A stretch of DNA of 64,000 nucleotides from an uncultured Flavobacteriaceae bacterium (GCA_905182575.1 CAJJCA010000002.1:35124-99123), one strand, 5' to 3'. Counted from the stretch's first letter, positions 42,690-53,860 are shown. Notes: generated by a model from the letters alone, not told the origin. Numbers and translations are program-made.

Positions 42690-43298
42690 TCATAAAAGAA
42701 TGTTTTCAATAGGAATCATTTTTTGCTCTAAATCTCGCATTGCGTTTATCACTTTTACACCTTTAAAACTTTTCAAATGCTCGACTTTTATTACTTGTTC
42801 TCTCGCCTTTCCATCTGAAATTAGTCTTGCCCTACAGGTTCCTTTTAGCAGTGGATTTTTCGGTGTAATCCAATTCTTACCATCAAAAAAAATATTTTCT
42901 TCAAATGAGGTGTCTGTGATTTCATCATTCTTTACGATCAAAACATCATCACAATTTTCTTTGAGAGAAAACAATTCGTTCAACGTTTGACGTTCACTAT
43001 ACTTGAGTGAATAATCGAGTTCATTGTGATGAACTATTTTCAACGTTTCGATTTTTTGAGTTTTGTAGTGTTGAAAAGAAAACTCTTTTTGGTTTTGGCC
43101 GTAAATTATTTTGAGTTTTACTTTCCCAGATTCGAATTCTATCGGAATTTGCAAGCCAGCTAAGATACTTTTCTTCGGAGATTCGCCGAATAGTTCCGAG
43201 TAAGCAAAATGATGCCTTAATTTGTGCCATTTAGAATTTAGAACACGACCATTTAGTACACAAATAGATTCAAACAACAGGGACATAAATCTTTTCAA
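42690..43298 (-). CDS. pabC: Aminotransferase class IV (aminodeoxychorismate lyase-like)
   Basis: PLP-dependent fold-IV enzyme of 202 aa, probably 4-amino-4-deoxychorismate lyase, the last step to p-aminobenzoate for folate. [27 protein letters not shown] is the N-terminal substrate-binding segment; ENCDDVLIVKNDEITDTSFEENIFFDGKNWITPK carries the PLP-phosphate signature with its E-x-x-x-x-N. The length is short for the family but intact. Overlaps the pabB end by ~29 bp; the start may be the internal ATG at 43286. Confidence 0.82.
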   Translation of the reverse strand: MKRFMSLLFESICVLNGRVLNSKWHKLRHHFAYSELFGESPKKSILAGLQIPIEFESGKVKLKIIYGQNQKEFSFQHYKTQKIETLKIVHHNELDYSLKYSERQTLNELFSLKENCDDVLIVKNDEITDTSFEENIFFDGKNWITPKNPLLKGTCRARLISDGKAREQVIKVEHLKSFKGVKVINAMRDLEQKMIPIENILL

Positions 43299-44299
43299 TA
43301 AGTTCTTTGTACTCTTCTTCCTCAGCGCTTAAAAAAGTAATTCCTCCTCCGCTTCTGTACCACAGTTTGTCTTCTTTCTTTTCAAGGTATCGAATGCTAA
43401 TAGCGCTTTCGAGATTTTCACCGTCAAAGTAACCAAAGACCCCTGTGTAATAACCTCTTTCTTGACCTTCTACTTGTTGAATAATATCGACGGTCTTTTC
43501 CTTTGGTGCGCCACAAATCGAACCCGCAGGCAACATATCCATTAAAATATCACCAATATTTTCTTTCCAATTTTCAGGAAGTTTTCCACGAATTTCAGAA
43601 CTGGTATGAAAAATCTCGTTTTTTTGTGTTTTAATTTTATCAAGGTACCTAAAACGAGTTACGGTAACTTCTTTCGCTTTTTTGGAGAGGTCATTTCTGA
43701 TCAGGTCAACGATGGTATTGTGCTCATTGATTTCTTTTTGATTTTTCTCAAGCAGATTTTCAGCATCCGGCACATTAGCATCAATAGTTCCCTTCATTGG
43801 ATAGGAATAAACATATCCATCTTTTATTTTAACAAAGCATTCGGGTGAATAAACAACAAACTTATCTTCGCTGTAGAGCTTATAGGGCGCTTTTGCTAGA
43901 TGAAAAATATCTTTTAAAGAAGTATCTGTTTTTATCTCGGATGGGAAAGTCAAATTTAAAAGGAAGGTATTCCCTTTATGAATTTCATCGATCACACGAT
44001 CATAGGCTTTTGAGTACTTCTTTCGACTCACAGGGTCGATTTCAATAGTGAACAAATAAATCGCCTAATTTTTTTTGATCAAAATTCCTAAAACCTTTTA
44101 TTTCGAAAAAATATCCCAACGCACTGGCCTGATCCAAAGTACAGAGAACTGGTTTTTGAAGTTCAAAATCAACAAGAAAAAAAAAGGGAGTTTGCTTAAC
44201 AGCAAAATCCGACATCTTTTTTTTAAAAGCTGATAATTCCAATGGAAATGAATCGTTAAATGATTTAGGCACGGTTTTTAATAAACGCTTATTACTCAA
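43270..44299 (-). CDS. pabB: Aminodeoxychorismate synthase component I, one frameshift
   Basis: Chorismate-utilising enzyme of about 343 aa joined, a short PabB form lacking most of the N-terminal domain. The core contains [83 protein letters not shown] and [14 protein letters not shown], the full chorismate-binding signature. A break near 44050 separates [14 protein letters not shown] from [13 protein letters not shown]. It overlaps pabC at one end and recA at the other (8 bp), so the three read as one operon. Confidence 0.9.
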
Positions 44300-45296
44300 T
44301 CGCTTTTATGGTCTCTCGAATCTTAGCTTCTAATTCGTCCATCAAATCAGGATTATCGAGAAAAAGAGTTTTTACTCCATCTCTTCCTTGTCCTAATTTG
44401 GTTTCACCATAGCTGAACCATGAGCCACTTTTTTTAATGATTTCGTAGTTAACTCCAAGATCTATGATCTCTCCCACTTTTGAAATCCCTTCTCCATACA
44501 TGATGTCGAATTCTGTAGTTCTAAACGGTGGAGCAACTTTGTTTTTAACAACTTTCACACGGGTTTTGTTTCCTAAAACCTCAGCATCAGCGTTTTTAAT
44601 TTGTGTTGATCTACGAATATCTAGACGCACAGAAGCATAAAATTTAAGTGCATTTCCACCCGTTGTTGTTTCTGGATTTCCAAACATTACACCAATTTTT
44701 TCACGGAGCTGATTGATGAAAAATACAGTACAGTTTGTTTTGCTAATAGAACCAGTAAGCTTTCTAAGTGCTTGAGACATCAAACGAGCATGAAGCCCCA
44801 TTTTTGAATCACCCATTTCTCCTTCAATTTCACTTTTTGGAGTAAGGGCAGCTACGGAATCGATCACGACGATGTCGATTGCTCCAGAGCGAATTAAATT
44901 ATCTGCAATTTCTAATGCCTGTTCTCCATGATCGGGTTGCGAAATGATTAATTCATTTACATCAACGCCTAGATTTTCTGCATAAAAACGGTCAAAGGCA
45001 TGCTCAGCATCAATAAACGCAGCGATACCTCCTGCTTTTTGACATTCAGCAATAGCATGAAGGGTTAAGGTTGTTTTTCCTGAGGATTCAGGACCGTAGA
45101 TTTCAACAACACGTCCTCTAGGATATCCGCCAACACCCAACGCGATGTCTAGGCCCAAAGAACCTGAGGAAATGGATTCTACTTCAACAATGGCTTGATC
45201 GCCTAGTCTCATTACAGCTCCTTTGCCGTAAGTTTTATCTAGCTTATCCAATGTAAGCTGTAATGCTTTGTTTTTGGGATTTTTAGGATCGGACAT
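44292..45296 (-). CDS. recA: Recombinase RecA
   Basis: 334-aa RecA, intact. [22 protein letters not shown] is the Walker [26 protein letters not shown] the Walker B region, [49 protein letters not shown] the L1/L2 DNA loops. Drives strand exchange and SOS induction. First gene of the recA-pabB-pabC run; divergent from trhO. No SOS box is apparent to me upstream. Confidence 0.98.
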   Translation of the reverse strand: MSDPKNPKNKALQLTLDKLDKTYGKGAVMRLGDQAIVEVESISSGSLGLDIALGVGGYPRGRVVEIYGPESSGKTTLTLHAIAECQKAGGIAAFIDAEHAFDRFYAENLGVDVNELIISQPDHGEQALEIADNLIRSGAIDIVVIDSVAALTPKSEIEGEMGDSKMGLHARLMSQALRKLTGSISKTNCTVFFINQLREKIGVMFGNPETTTGGNALKFYASVRLDIRRSTQIKNADAEVLGNKTRVKVVKNKVAPPFRTTEFDIMYGEGISKVGEIIDLGVNYEIIKKSGSWFSYGETKLGQGRDGVKTLFLDNPDLMDELEAKIRETIKAIE

Positions 45297-45380
45297 AATT
45301 CTGTGTTTTAAGCGAATTTACCATTTATATAGGTGGAGCACAATAGTGCTTAAAAAGGATTATTAACAAATTTCTTTTTG

Positions 45381-45388
45381 TAATTTTG
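45381..45388 (+). promoter_or_regulatory. -7 box for trhO
   Basis: TAATTTTG (TAnnTTTG), 31 bp before the trhO ATG in the recA-trhO divergent gap. No clear -33. Confidence 0.42.
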
Positions 45389-45419
45389 AAACATCTTTCA
45401 CCTTAAAAACAAGTATAGC

Positions 45420-46448
45420 ATGCAACTGTACAACAAGTTAAGCGCGAAGGAGCGTGCGCACCTCATCGAAACCGCCGGAAAAGAACGGCTGACGCTCTCC
45501 TTTTACCAATATACCCAAATTGGTAATCCAAACCTATTTAGGGATTATTTATTTTTACATTGGAATCCGATGGAAGTTTTGGGGAGAATTTATGTCGCCA
45601 AAGAAGGGATTAATGGACAGTTGTCTCTGCCTGCAGAAAATTTCGAAACCTTTAAGGAGCATCTTGACCAGATTGATTTCCTTAAGGACATCCGACTTAA
45701 TATCGCTGTAGAACAAGACAATAAATCGTTTCTAAAGCTCACCGTAAAAGTGAGAGATAAGATTGTTGCCGATGGACTTGACGATGAAACTTTCGATGTC
45801 ACCCAGAAAGGAAAACATGTTAATGCAGACGAATTCAACAAACTTCTCGAAAACGAAAACACGATTTGTGTTGACATGCGAAATCATTATGAAAGTGAAA
45901 TTGGTCATTTCCAAAACGCTGTAACACCCGACGTGGATACTTTTCGAGATTCCTTACCGCTTATCGGAAATGACTTAAAGCCGGCGGAAGACAAAAATAT
46001 ATTGATCAATTGCACAGGAGGGATTCGTTGTGAAAAAGCAAGTGCATATTTTAAGCACAAAGGATTTAAAAAAGTTTTTCAGCTTGAAGGAGGCATTATT
46101 GAATATGCCAGACAGGTTAAAGCGGAGGATTTGGAAAACAAATTTTTAGGCAAGAATTTCGTTTTTGACGAACGTAAAGGAGAACGAATTTCGGAAGAAA
46201 TTATTTCAAAATGTCATCAATGTGGTGCTCAATCTGACGTTCATGTAAACTGCGACAACCAGGCTTGTCATTTGCTGTTTATCCAGTGCGAATCTTGTCA
46301 AGAGAAAATGCAAACGTGCTGCTCTTCAGATTGTCAAGACATCATCAATTTGCCTGAAGAAGAACAAAAAGCCTTGAGAAAAGGCAAATACAACAGCAAT
46401 AAAATATTTAAGAAGGGAAGATCCGAAGTGCTAAAATTTAAACAATAA
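45420..46448 (+). CDS. trhO: tRNA uridine-34 hydroxylase TrhO (rhodanese family)
   Basis: 342-aa oxygen-dependent tRNA hydroxylase that makes 5-hydroxyuridine at position 34. N-terminal ferredoxin-like domain (YQYTQIGNPNLFRDYLFLHW, GRIYVAKEGINGQLSLP), rhodanese domain with the catalytic loop NCTGGIRCEKASAYFKHKGF, and a Cys-rich C-terminus (CHQCGAQ, CQEKMQTCCSSDC) that probably binds zinc. Intact. Lies upstream of the ricT-gldH-PBP run. Confidence 0.94.
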   Translation: MQLYNKLSAKERAHLIETAGKERLTLSFYQYTQIGNPNLFRDYLFLHWNPMEVLGRIYVAKEGINGQLSLPAENFETFKEHLDQIDFLKDIRLNIAVEQDNKSFLKLTVKVRDKIVADGLDDETFDVTQKGKHVNADEFNKLLENENTICVDMRNHYESEIGHFQNAVTPDVDTFRDSLPLIGNDLKPAEDKNILINCTGGIRCEKASAYFKHKGFKKVFQLEGGIIEYARQVKAEDLENKFLGKNFVFDERKGERISEEIISKCHQCGAQSDVHVNCDNQACHLLFIQCESCQEKMQTCCSSDCQDIINLPEEEQKALRKGKYNSNKIFKKGRSEVLKFKQ

Positions 46449-46511
46449 TTAAGATTTTCTATTCTGAGTTCTTTTGGAAATAGCATTATCTTTAAATTTT
46501 AAAATTAACAA

Positions 46512-47685
46512 ATGAGTTGTGCAAGTTGTTCAAATAGTGGGTCTGGTGAACCAAGAGGTTGCAAAAGCAACGGTACTTGTGGCACAGATAGTTGTAATAA
46601 GCTAACAGTTTTTGACTGGTTAGGAAACATGCAGTTGCCGCAAGGCGAAAAGCGATTCAACATTGTTGAGGTTCGTTTTAAAAACAGCAGAAAAGAATTT
46701 TTCACCTTACCCGACCAACTGGAAGTTGCCGTTGGGGATTTGGTGATCACTCAGCTTGAAAATGGCTATGACCTAGGAAAGGTTACTTTAACTGGAGAGT
46801 TGGTTCGTTTTCAGATGAAAAAGAAAAAAGTCACATCTCGATAGCGAAGAGGTTAAGAACATCCTGAGAAAGGCCAACCAAAAAGAAATTGATAAATGGC
46901 AGTCTTTTAGGGATCGAGAACCCGAAATTCAAAAAAGAGCGAGGCAACTTGCGATTGCCTTAAAACTTGAAATGAAACTATCCGATGTTGAGTTTCAAGG
47001 TGATGGACGAAAGGCTACTTTTTATTATACAGCTGAGCAGCGCGTTGACTTTAGGCAGTTAATAAAAGACATGGCACAAGCGTTTAATATTCGGATAGAA
47101 ATGCGGCAAATCGGACTTAGGCAAGAAGCTTCTCGTTTGGGAGGAATCGGATCTTGTGGTCGCGAGTTGTGCTGTTCTACTTGGTTAACGGATTATAGAT
47201 CGGTGTCAACTTCTGCCGCAAGGTATCAGTTACTCTCCTTGAATCCCCAAAAATTAGCGGGTCAGTGTGGTAAATTAAAATGTTGTCTCAATTATGAGCT
47301 GGACGCTTATCGTTCTGCCCTTAAAAATTTCCCAAAAACTGACACCCAGTTGCAAACAGAAAAAGGAATAGCTGTTTTTCAAAAAATGGATATTTTTAAG
47401 GAACAAATTTGGTATACTTACAAAGGAGATTGGATGAATTGGCATCAGTTGAGCCTTAGTTCTGTGAATGAAATAATTGCTAAAAATAAGAAAAACGAAA
47501 AGGTGGCAAGCCTAGAGGAATTCAGTTTAGAATTAAAAGCAACCGCTACCGCTACCAAAGATCTTATTTTTGAAAATGTAGTCGGTCAAGACAGCTTGAA
47601 TCGATTTGACCAACAAAAGAATAAGACTAATAAAAACAAAAAGAGGAGAAACAGAAATAAAAAAAAGCCTAGAAATAATGCTTAA
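46512..47685 (+). CDS. ricT: PSP1/RicT-family protein, one frameshift
   Basis: About 390 aa joined, homologous to B. subtilis RicT (YaaT), a partner of the iron-sulfur Ric complex. N-terminal Cys cluster MSCASCSNSGSGEPRGCKSNGTCG precedes the PSP1 core: RFNIVEVRFKNSRKEFF, YYTAEQRVDFRQLIKDMAQAFNIRIEMRQIGLRQEA, GIGSCGRELCCSTWL and QCGKLKCCLNYE. The frame breaks near 46840; a 130-bp track gap there still encodes SEEVKNILRKANQKEIDKWQSFRDREPEIQKRARQLA. Basic C-terminal tail. Overlaps the gldH start. Confidence 0.88.
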
Positions 47686-48163
47686 AAACCTGATTGTTTT
47701 GGGGATCTGTTTTTTAGGTTTACAATCCTGTCAAAATTCAGATTTGTATTTGAATTATCATGACTTTAAAGATCAATGGGAAGTAAATGAAAAAGTTGTT
47801 TTTGAGTTGAACCTCGAACCAACCGAACCCGTTAATCTCATGATCTATTTGAGAAACGACAATCCGTATATTTTTTCAAATATTTTTCTGATTGCAACTA
47901 TAAAAGATGGTGACAAAACCCTATCCTGTGACACTCTAGAATATGCAATGACAGACCCGAAAGGGGAGTGGTTGGGAGCGGGTTTTTTAGAGTTAAAAGA
48001 AAGTAAACTTTGGTGGAAAGAAGATTTTGATTTTCCTCAAGGAGAAAATATTATCGCAACGTTCGAACATGCGGTTCGTCATTCCGGTTCTGAAGAAGGG
48101 ATTAAAGATTTGGAAGGAATTGTTGGGGTTGGACTTTCCATCGAAAAAACAAGGGATGAATAA
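47678..48163 (+). CDS. gldH: Gliding motility lipoprotein GldH
   Basis: Lipoprotein of 161 aa from ATG 47678 (MLKNLIVLGICFLGLQSC, lipobox LQSC). DFKDQWEVNEKVVFELNLEP and the later DTLEYAMTDPKGEWLGAGFLELKESKLWWKEDFDFPQ match GldH, needed for flavobacterial gliding and type IX secretion. It overlaps ricT by 8 bp and the PBP start by 8 bp, so all three are probably translationally coupled. Confidence 0.9.
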   Translation: MLKNLIVLGICFLGLQSCQNSDLYLNYHDFKDQWEVNEKVVFELNLEPTEPVNLMIYLRNDNPYIFSNIFLIATIKDGDKTLSCDTLEYAMTDPKGEWLGAGFLELKESKLWWKEDFDFPQGENIIATFEHAVRHSGSEEGIKDLEGIVGVGLSIEKTRDE

Positions 48164-50481
48164 AAAGAGCACAAAAAAAGAAAACGTCAAAAAGCCCTAT
48201 GTGACTTTTGTAAAAGTCTTCTGGGGAGTTTTTTTATTTGGGTTAATTACTCTTATCGGTATTTTTGGACTTTCTGCGCTTGGGTTGTTAGGCCCAATGC
48301 CTCCTTTAGAGCAGCTTGAAAACCCAAAAACGAATTTAGCGACTCAAATTATTTCTTCTGACGGAATGGTTTTAGGAAAGTTTTATTTCAATGACAACAG
48401 AACTCCTATTTCATTTGAAGAATTACCTAAAAATATTGTTGATGCATTAATAGCGACAGAAGATGAAAGGTATTTTGACCATTCTGGAATCGACTGGAGG
48501 GGATTTCTCAGGGCCGTGTTTTATTTGGGAAAAAAGGGAGGCGCTAGCACCATTACTCAGCAATTGGCGCGCCAGTTGTCAGATGGATTTTTCGGAAATC
48601 AATCATACAAAAAATTAAAGAATGGGTTGCAAGGTCAATTAGAACGAAGCTATACCAAAAAAGAAATCATAGCGCATGTACCTTAATATTTATGATTTTG
48701 GATACAATGCTGATGGGATAAGGTCTGCAGCTAAAATTTACTTTGACACCACACCGCAAGCACTTAGCATCGAACAGTCGGCCACCTTAGTTGGAATGCT
48801 TAAAAACTCTTCTTATTACAATCCCATTAGAAGGCCCAATAATAGTAGAACAAAGAAGAAATGTCGTTTTTCAGCAAATGTTACGTAACGGATTGATTAA
48901 CAAAGAAGAAAAGGATTCGTTGAGTTCAATTCCATTAAAAATAACTTATTCTCCTGAGTCTCACAGAGAAGGAATGGCGACCTATTTTCGTGCTTATTTG
49001 CAAGAGTTCATGAAGAAATGGACTCGAGAAAACCCAAGACAAGACGGTACAAATTATAATATTTATCGCGATGGGTTGAACATTTATACCACCATCGATT
49101 CTAGGTTACAAGGGATTGCAGAAACGGCTGTTTCAACCCATATGAAGAACTTACAGAATGAGTTTTTCAGTCAAAATACAAAAAGAAGAAACCCGACGGC
49201 TCCTTTTTTAGATCTTCGGGATGGAGAAATTGATACCCTTTTAGAACGAACAGCCTACAGAACCGAGCGCTGGAGAAAAATGAGAAATGCAGGCGTTGAA
49301 AAAGAGACCATTCTCGCCAGTTTTCATAAAAAAACTTCAATGCAAGTCTTTAGCTGGAAAGGGGAAATAGATACGGTGATGACTCCAATGGATTCTATTC
49401 GTTATTACAAGCATTTTTTAAGAAGCGCTATGATGTCAATGGAGCCTCAAACAGGTCACGTGAAAGCCTGGGTTGGAGGACTTAACTACAAGCACTTTCA
49501 ATATGATCAGGTCAAGCAAGGAAGGCGACAAATTGGGTCTACATTTAAGCCTTTTTTATATGCTACGGCAATTGATCAGCTTAAGCTTTCGCCTTGTGAT
49601 TCGCTTCCAGATGCGCTTTTCTGTATAGAGCCAATGAAACACGGAAACGTTGACGCTTGGTGTCCAAAAAACTCAGGCGATAAGTATGGCAGAACCCGAA
49701 CCTTAAAAAACGCCTTAGCTAATCTCTGTCAACACCGTAAGCGCCAGAATCATGGACATGGTAGGGCCAAAACCTGTCATTGAATTAATTAGAAAAATGG
49801 GGGTTACCTCGCCGATTCCAGCACTTCCAGCTATTGCACTTGGGACCCCTGAAATTAGTCTCTTTGAATTGGTGGGTGCCTATGGAACTTTTGCCAACCA
49901 GGGGATCTATATCAAGCCAATTATGATTACCCGTATTGAAGACAAGAATGGAATGGTTTTGTTTGAAGTTGTGCCTGAAACAAAAGATGTTATCAGCGAA
50001 GAAGCGGCTTATGTAACGGTCAACCTTATGCAGGGGGTAACAGAACACGGCTCGGGAGCAAGATTAAGACACGCAGGGCTAGAAAAAACAAATTATATTT
50101 ATAAGAATGTAGTTTCTGGTTATCCTTATGTTTTTGAAAATGCTATTGCTGGAAAAACAGGAACCACTCAGAATCAAAGTGATGGTTGGTTTATGGGAAT
50201 GGTACCCAATTTAGTTACAGGAGTTTGGGTTGGAGGAGAAGACCGTTCAGTTCATTTTAAAGACATTGGTTTTGGTCAGGGAGCTACGATGGCATTGCCC
50301 ATATGGGGAATGTACATGAAAGGGGCTTATGAAATACCCCGAACTAGAAATTTCTATTGAAGATTTCATTGCACCAGAAACTGTTTCAATTAACTTGGAT
50401 TGTGACAATTCAAAAAGCAAGTCTGATTTGGATGAGCTTTGGGAGAAACCCAAGGCTAATTTGAAGGAGTTAGGTTTTTAA
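48156..50481 (+). CDS. mrcA: Penicillin-binding protein 1A (class A), four frameshifts
   Basis: Bifunctional murein synthase of about 775 aa joined. Membrane helix VFWGVFLFGLITLIGIFGLSAL, GT51 domain with IATEDERYFDHSGIDWRGFLRA and GGASTITQQLARQL, then the transpeptidase with QIGSTFKPFLYATAI (SxxK), LANSVNTVSARI (SxN, recovered only across a break) and KTGTTQNQSDGWFMGM (KTG). Breaks fall near 48672, 48838, 49722 and 50345; the C-terminus is KPKANLKELGF, stop 50481, beyond the last track ORF. Convergent with queD, 1 bp apart. Confidence 0.93.
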
Positions 50482-50482
50482 A

Positions 50483-50935
50483 TTAGTTGTCTTCAGCAAA
50501 CCATTGAGCGAAAGCAGTTTCTGTTTCCCTTAATTTTAACGAATGTAATTTAATTTGTTTGGGCAGTTGTGCATTAATTTTTTCAGCAAAATTTACGATC
50601 ATCATTTCACTTGTAGGCTGGTAATTTACTTTTACAATTTTGTGTCCTCTGCTTTCCATTTCATCCGCAATCGATTTGTGAGGCGAACTTACATTCAACA
50701 CCGTCGCATGATCAAAGGGGTTGACAACTTCTTGTTTAACGATTTTTTTTAAGTCACTAAAATCAATTACCATCCCATTTTTTACATGAGTGTTGTCCTC
50801 AATCGGGCTTCCGATGACCGTTACATCTAGTTTATAGCTGTGTCCATGTACGTTTTTGCACAGACCGTCGTAGCCATATAGGGCATGTCCTGTTTCAAAA
50901 GTAAATTGTTTGGTTACTCGAACTTTCTTATTCAT
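50483..50935 (-). CDS. queD: 6-carboxytetrahydropterin synthase (QueD/PTPS family)
   Basis: 150-aa PTPS-family enzyme from ATG 50935 (the track ORF runs on upstream without support). Zinc histidines lie in FETGHALYGYDGLCKNVHGHSYKLDVTVIG; NGMVIDFSDLKKIVKQEVVNPFDHATVLN is the active-site loop; SLKLRETETAFAQW is the C-terminal Glu motif. Makes 6-carboxytetrahydropterin on the queuosine path, or pyruvoyl-tetrahydropterin. Intact. Confidence 0.93.
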   Translation of the reverse strand: MNKKVRVTKQFTFETGHALYGYDGLCKNVHGHSYKLDVTVIGSPIEDNTHVKNGMVIDFSDLKKIVKQEVVNPFDHATVLNVSSPHKSIADEMESRGHKIVKVNYQPTSEMMIVNFAEKINAQLPKQIKLHSLKLRETETAFAQWFAEDN

Positions 50936-50939
50936 AAAT

Positions 50940-51726
50940 TCAAAGTGATTTAATAAAATTTTGAGTAAAATCTGAAAGCGCAAGTTTAGCGGTAATTTCA
51001 GCATTTTTAGGAAGTAATTCCTCCCATTGATCTGTGTTTTTCCAGTGTAATTTTCGAAGCGCTTTGCAGGCTTCTGGAGCATAAGACGCATAAAGCATTG
51101 CTTTTTCATTTAAAGCAGCGTCAAGGGCTTCAGTATCGTTGCTTAAGTGGGAGTAAAGACCCTTTTCAGTGGCCCATGATGCAGTTTTCCAAGTTTTACT
51201 GTCAAGAGATAATTGAGTAAAAGCTGTGACGCCTATTTTTCTACTCACAGCAGGCTCAATTACGTAAGGCCCAATTCCAATCGATAATTCCGAAAGTTTT
51301 ATGGCTGCCTTTTCATTTGCAAAAGCGTAATCACAAGCAGCGACAAGGCCAACACCTCCACCGACAACTTTTCCATGAACACGTGCAATGACAAATTTTC
51401 GTCATCTTTCGAATGGTGTTTATCAATCGGGCAAAACCCATAAAAAAAGCAGTCCCTTGTTCAAGTGTTTTCACTTCTTTTAAAGCATGGAGAGATGCGC
51501 CAGCACAAAATGCGCCTTCACCTTCACTTGTGATAATTACAACACGAACGGCGGTGTCATTTTCAGCTTGAACCATTAATTTCGCTAGCTGATCTAATAG
51601 TTCAGGCGGCACACTGTTTCCTTGAGGGTGTCCAAAACATATTTTGGCGATTCCTTCTTTTTTTTCTAAATGAATGGATCCTTTCATACTTGGATCAAAA
51701 ATAGCCATTCTATTTTGTTTTGTCAT
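50940..51726 (-). CDS. Enoyl-CoA hydratase/isomerase, one frameshift
   Basis: Crotonase-fold enzyme of about 260 aa joined. N-part: AKICFGHPQGNSVPPELLDQL, EGAFCAGASLHALKEVKT (oxyanion-loop region). After a break near 51398 the sequence continues RVHGKVVGGGVGLVAACDYAFANEKAAIKLSELSIGIGPYVIEPAVSRKIG, the second oxyanion element and catalytic-glutamate region. Substrate unknown. Lies 4 bp from the queD start codon on the same strand. Confidence 0.89.
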
Positions 51727-51832
51727 TATTTTTATGGTTTAACTTTAATTGGTTTAATATTAAGAAGTATAAACCCTTGTTTTTCACAAAAAAGGGAGTT
51801 AAATTAGAAAACTACATTTAATCTTTTACAGC

Positions 51833-52730
51833 GTGAGGGGGGGCTTTATTTTATGCTTATTGATGATTTCAGTAATGGGAACTGCTCAAGAATACATCGA
51901 ATTGCATGTTGACAACGACCTCTATTTTAATACGGACTGGTATTATTCTAGTGGAATCTTTATTGGCACCGGAAAACAAAGGGTTAAGAGTTCTGAAGGG
52001 GATAAAGCTTCAAAAAAACAATTTATTCATTGGACCCTGGGGCAAGAAATCTATAACCCTAAAATGCGTTACAGTAAGGATGAATCAACATTTGATTACC
52101 CATTTGGTGGGTGGTTGTTTTTAGAAAGAAAACTTCAGACTTATATAGATTCAGTTTCAACATTCGAATGGTCGGTAAAATTTGGAGTTACAGGAAAAGC
52201 ATCTTTAGCGCCTTATATTCAAAACTTATATCATAGTAAAGTCTTAGGCCTTAAAGATTTAAGTTGGGAAAAAGCAGTTCCCCAGAGCACTCACCTTAAT
52301 ATAAATTTTCATTACCGTAAACGATTTTATATTACGAATCAAATCTCATTATTAACAAGTGGATTTTCGAATTTAGGGACTCAACGAACGGGTTTAGGGG
52401 TAAGGCTTGGAGCTTTGATAGGGACTTCTAAGGTTATTTCATTTATCGGAAACCCTTTGGAGGCAAGAGGCAAAGCTTATGCTTTTTATCTTGGAACAAG
52501 ACAGGAATATCGTTTTCATGATTATATGGTTTCAGGAAGTTTATTTAATGACAATGCTCGCTTTTGTAATGAATAGCATTCATTACAAAAATAGTTTTGA
52601 ATTGGGTTACGTTTTTCATACTGAGCAATGGAAAGTAACTTCTGTATTTAATATGATTTCCAGAGATGTTGAAAAACAGTACATCAAGAGTCATCAATAT
52701 TTAAGTTTTGCGATAACACGTTATTTCTAA
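51833..52730 (+). CDS. LpxR-like lipid A modifier (DUF2219), one frameshift
   Basis: Outer-membrane beta-barrel of about 298 aa. GTG start, signal peptide (CLLMISVMGTAQ), then EYIELHVDNDLYFNTDWYYSSGIFIGTG, matching the N-D-x-x-x-T-D-x-Y-Y-x-G signature of LpxR/DUF2219, whose characterised members remove the 3'-acyl group of lipid A. Alternating strands follow and the protein ends in an aromatic residue (HQYLSFAITRYF). A break near 52565 (NDNARFCNE-stop to VMNSIHYKNSFELGYVF) hides the last strands. Confidence 0.8.
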
Positions 52731-52763
52731 TTTTGTAAATAAGTGAAAATAAATTTTCTTAAA

Positions 52764-53213
52764 ATGAAAACTAAAGCTCCAATCCTATTGATTTTTTTTC
52801 TTTTCACCTCTTGTTTTGTAATTAAAGTTTATGAAAATGATGTAGAGGAAATCTCTGGCATTAAACCCAGGCAGTTAAGAAAAGAAATGATTCGTTCAGG
52901 AAAAGTGATTGAGTTGCCTTCTGGCAAAAAATCCGAATTGTTGTTTTATGGTAAAGACTATTCCCCTGTTGATTCTTATTTTCTTCAGGACTCCATTGTC
53001 TTTAAGCCTATTGATTCGATCGGCGCAAATGATATTTCCAATAGCAATCGTTCCATTTTTAAATCTAATTGGAATTGTCCTGTTGTGATTCTCAATGGTA
53101 AAGTTATTTCTAACGATAGTTTAGAAATTATTTATAATGAAGCACAGAAAGCGCTCACCAAGTGTGGTGATGAAGCTCAAAAGAGAACTGTGGAGCTATT
53201 TATCGCTGATTAA
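52764..53213 (+). CDS. Hypothetical lipoprotein
   Basis: 149 aa from ATG 52764 with a signal and lipobox (LIFFLFTSC). No family recognised. Features: a short carboxyl-terminal region with two cysteines (NWNCPVVILNGKVISNDS, KCGDEAQKRTVELF). The phrase VVILNGKVISNDSLE recalls the TonB-dependent transporter plug theme in Bacteroidota, but the match is weak. It converges with the next beta-barrel gene, overlapping by 4 bp. Confidence 0.62.
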   Translation: MKTKAPILLIFFLFTSCFVIKVYENDVEEISGIKPRQLRKEMIRSGKVIELPSGKKSELLFYGKDYSPVDSYFLQDSIVFKPIDSIGANDISNSNRSIFKSNWNCPVVILNGKVISNDSLEIIYNEAQKALTKCGDEAQKRTVELFIAD

Positions 53214-53860
53214 ATTGGTTTTTTCCTAGGATTAAATATAAAGTAATGTACCCCAAGCAGTAAACCATTAAAGTTGTTTTTTTGAATTGAAAATGCATCC
53301 GAAGATTTCTTGATAAACCGATATTGAACTGAAATGTTGAGTCTTTTCCAGACGTTGTATTGTACAGAAAAAAGCCAGCCTAAGGTGTTTTTAAAAACTC
53401 CATCTTCATAAACATTTGACTTATTGCTTAGGTTTACAATTTCAGAGTTTTTAGCTTTTAATAAGAAATGATAGATCGCTCCAGTTTCTAGGATCAAATT
53501 TCGAGAAGGAGAAACCCTAACTGTTAAAGGGAGGGTGAGGTAGCTGAGTTTGTCTGTCGAGGTGTTGGTTGAGAGTTCATATTGATAATGAATATTAAAG
53601 AATCCGATTCCGCTTGTAAATCCAAGGGTCTTGGAGAACTTATATTGAACATTGCTCCCCACAGCATAAGTAATTCCCGGTTTTGAATAATCTTCGTTTA
53701 AATTGATCCGAACGGCAAATGCATGTAGGTCAAAATTCCAGGTTCTGTAAAATGCATCAGGGTCTGGACCTTTGTTGTATTGAAGCAATAAGTTTGCATC
53801 TCCTTGTGCCAGTATTACTCCAGCAAACAGACTACAGAAAATAACTGCGATTTTTTTCAT
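53210..53860 (-). CDS. Predicted outer-membrane beta-barrel protein
   Basis: 216-aa exported protein: signal peptide MKKIAVIFCSLFAGVILAQ, then alternating hydrophobic/polar strands (FAVRINLNEDY, GITYAVGSNVQYKFSKTLGFTSGIGFFNIHYQYEL, LTLPLTVRVSP, WLFSVQYNVWKRLNISVQYRF, LLLGVHYFIF) of a small 8-strand barrel of the PorT/OmpW-like sort. Function not identified. Monocistronic in appearance. Confidence 0.62.
   Translation of the reverse strand: MKKIAVIFCSLFAGVILAQGDANLLLQYNKGPDPDAFYRTWNFDLHAFAVRINLNEDYSKPGITYAVGSNVQYKFSKTLGFTSGIGFFNIHYQYELSTNTSTDKLSYLTLPLTVRVSPSRNLILETGAIYHFLLKAKNSEIVNLSNKSNVYEDGVFKNTLGWLFSVQYNVWKRLNISVQYRFIKKSSDAFSIQKNNFNGLLLGVHYFIFNPRKKPI

Noticed and set aside
49456-49470. CACGTG core in the PBP gene as a third parS
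   Set aside because: Flanks (GGTCACGTGAAAGC) do not match the 16-bp consensus.
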